Positions 62,795 to 64,000 of a DNA stretch of 64,000 nt are shown piece by piece (position 1 is the first letter of the stretch; each line of letters starts with the position of its first letter). The translations under genes and the position numbers were made by a program. The DNA is from Comamonas suwonensis (GTDB lineage Bacteria > Pseudomonadota > Gammaproteobacteria > Burkholderiales > Burkholderiaceae_C): positions 62,001 to 126,000 of the forward strand of contig NZ_JABBCQ020000015.1 in assembly GCF_012844455.2 (NCBI RefSeq), written 5' to 3'. The notes beneath the pieces are model-generated. The model had not been told where the DNA came from and ran no database searches. It worked only from the letters and a program-made list of their open reading frames with translations.

Positions 62795-63922
62795 TCAATT
62801 TTTTGCGGACTGATGGCTGAGGTAAGCCTCATGCACTTCGCGTCCCAGCTCAATCACGGACAGCGCATAGAACGCCGACCAGTTGTAGCGCGTGATGGCG
62901 TAGAAGTTCTCCGTGCCCGCAATGTACTCGGTGGTGCCTGAGCTGCCGTTTTTCAGCTCGATCAGCGCGAGAGGGCGCTCATAGCTTTCAGCGCCGAGCA
63001 CGCGCACATTGCGCTCGGCCATTTGCGTGGCGGTGAAGGTCGGGTTGATGTCGGGGGCCAGCAGAGTGGCGAGATTCTCGCCCTGAGCGCGCATGTCTAC
63101 GATGAAGGCCGTGGGCAGGCCGGGCTTCCAGCCGTGGCCGATGAAGTAGTTGGCCACGGAGCCAATCGCGTCGGTCGCGCTGTTGAACAGGTCGATGCGG
63201 CCATCGCCGTCGAAATCGACGGCATATTTGTCCCAGCTGCTGGGCATGAACTGGCCCAGACCCATGGCCCCGGCGTAGCTGCCGCGCAGTGCAAACGGGT
63301 CAGAGCCGGTGCGGTTGGCGGTGACCAGAACCTGCTCCAGCTCGCCGCGGAAGTAATCGGTGCGGGCCTGAGCGCGGGGGTGAGATTGCGGGAAGTCCAG
63401 CGTCAGTGTGGCCAGCGCGTCCATCACGCGGAAGTTGCCCATGTTTCGACCGTAAATGGTTTCTACGCCAATGATACCGACGATGATTTCGGCGGGCACG
63501 CCAAACTGCTGCTCAGCACGCGCGAGCGCCTGGCGGTTGGCCTGCCAGAATTGCACGCCAGCGCGAATGCGCACGGGGTCGATAAAGCGGCTGCGGTACA
63601 CCGTCCAGTTCTTCACAAAGGTCTTGCCAGCGGGCGTCATCAGGCGTGTGACCACGGGCAGATTGCGCGCTTCGCTCAGCTGTGCACGCACCCAGTCGGC
63701 GGGCAGGTCGCGGCGGCTGGCAATGTCGGCGGCCAGTTGCATGGCGTCATCACGGCTGGCATAGGCGACAGAGGCTGCCGCCGCTGCGGCGGCTATCGGT
63801 GCGGCTTTCTTGAGCGTCTTTTTTGCGGGTGCGGCCATGGCGCTGGCCGTCAGCAGGCATAAGGCCAAAGCGCTCAGTGTTTTGGCGTTGAAGCGCTTTT
63901 TGCTCATTGGGTTGATGCTCAT
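62795..63922 (-). CDS. Lytic murein transglycosylase (MltB family)
   Basis: A 375-residue periplasmic transglycosylase that cleaves peptidoglycan with formation of 1,6-anhydro ends. Signal peptide AKTLSALALCLLTASAMAAP; SLT_2/MltB blocks are VPAEIIVGIIGVETIYGRNM (catalytic Glu in GVET) and AGAMGLGQFMPSSWDKYAV. ATG 63922 or in-frame ATG 63907 are the starts. C-terminal IELKNGSSGTTEYIAGTENF, NFYAITRYNWSAFYALSVIE. Confidence 0.92.
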   Translation of the reverse strand: MSINPMSKKRFNAKTLSALALCLLTASAMAAPAKKTLKKAAPIAAAAAAASVAYASRDDAMQLAADIASRRDLPADWVRAQLSEARNLPVVTRLMTPAGKTFVKNWTVYRSRFIDPVRIRAGVQFWQANRQALARAEQQFGVPAEIIVGIIGVETIYGRNMGNFRVMDALATLTLDFPQSHPRAQARTDYFRGELEQVLVTANRTGSDPFALRGSYAGAMGLGQFMPSSWDKYAVDFDGDGRIDLFNSATDAIGSVANYFIGHGWKPGLPTAFIVDMRAQGENLATLLAPDINPTFTATQMAERNVRVLGAESYERPLALIELKNGSSGTTEYIAGTENFYAITRYNWSAFYALSVIELGREVHEAYLSHQSAKN

Positions 63923-63926
63923 GTTT

Positions 63927-64000
63927 TTAGTTCTTTGGAGTAGTAGGCCAGCTCTGGCGCTTGATGGTGTGCCAGCGCTGGCGCAATGTCTTGAGGGCGG
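63927..64000 (-). CDS. 3' end of an unidentified gene (partial)
   Basis: On the minus strand an open frame enters from the right edge and ends with TAA at 63927-63929, reading ALKTLRQRWHTIKRQSWP then TTPKN. High third-position GC in the first part suggests coding. Only 24 codons are visible, so no identity is offered. A second frame ending TGA over the MltB start is also open, so the frame choice is not certain. Confidence 0.3.
   Translation of the reverse strand, partial: ALKTLRQRWHTIKRQSWPTTPKN

Overview
The window is a high-GC, densely packed bacterial chromosome segment. It looks like a member of the Comamonadaceae (Burkholderiales), most likely Comamonas. The reasons are protein-level resemblance of housekeeping genes (mutS, suhB, trmJ-cysE, thiC, darP/pmbA, ybiB-cobA, tsaD), several orphan periplasmic binding-protein genes, and short intergenic palindromes of the GCGCTTG-N5-CAAGCGC type. 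No rRNA, tRNA, CRISPR array or prophage was seen. The assignment rests on recognition, not on a database search.

Layout. 1-5013: end of one RND permease gene, a second complete RND permease and an outer-membrane factor, i.e. an MdtBC-type tripartite efflux operon whose adaptor lies upstream of the window. 5087-7234: small conserved proteins and an orphan ABC ATPase. 7238-9864: a four-gene minus-strand operon (DUF2306-like membrane protein, 2TM protein, LytS-like kinase, LytTR regulator). 10099-13571: a Fur-box-controlled TonB siderophore receptor with a PepSY membrane protein. 13641-25206: psiF, uppP, an alpha/beta hydrolase, an Anbu-type proteasome homologue, mutS, a sterol-desaturase-like membrane enzyme, suhB, trmJ, cysE and a binding protein. 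25389-28454: nitroreductase, then a TPP riboswitch with terminator and thiC.

28612-31622 is the accessory spot: an alkylsulfatase-like metallo-beta-lactamase gene, an AT-rich gene-poor island, and a 1.1-kb nested wreck of an IS5-family and an IS3-family element. 31623-38000: VOC and GNAT proteins, a second paralogous binding protein, a secreted protein, and the mog-darP / pmbA pair. 38240-43607: a LysR regulator divergent from a three-gene FAD/3Fe-4S/triheme-cytochrome c sugar dehydrogenase operon. The catalytic subunit carries the Cys spacing of bacterial FAD glucose dehydrogenase. A small winged-helix regulator closes this block.

43703-53844 and beyond: membrane protein, EamA exporter, tartrate dehydrogenase with a divergent LysR gene, GatB/YqeY protein, rpsU, a BMP-type lipoprotein, an HI0933-type flavoprotein, a SUKH protein, a thioesterase, and ybiB-cobA. 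54996-57361: an amino-acid ABC transporter (binding protein plus two permeases) with no ATPase gene beside it. 57598-63922: YidB-like, CBS, tsaD, wrbA, Hsp20, a third LIV-type binding protein and an MltB-type transglycosylase.

No unmistakable new system was found. The best candidates for a second look are the palindromic repeat family (including one copy inside a coding sequence), the IS mosaic in the AT-rich island, the stand-alone Anbu with a C-terminal tail, the perfect palindrome before the dehydrogenase operon, and the transporter parts lacking partners.
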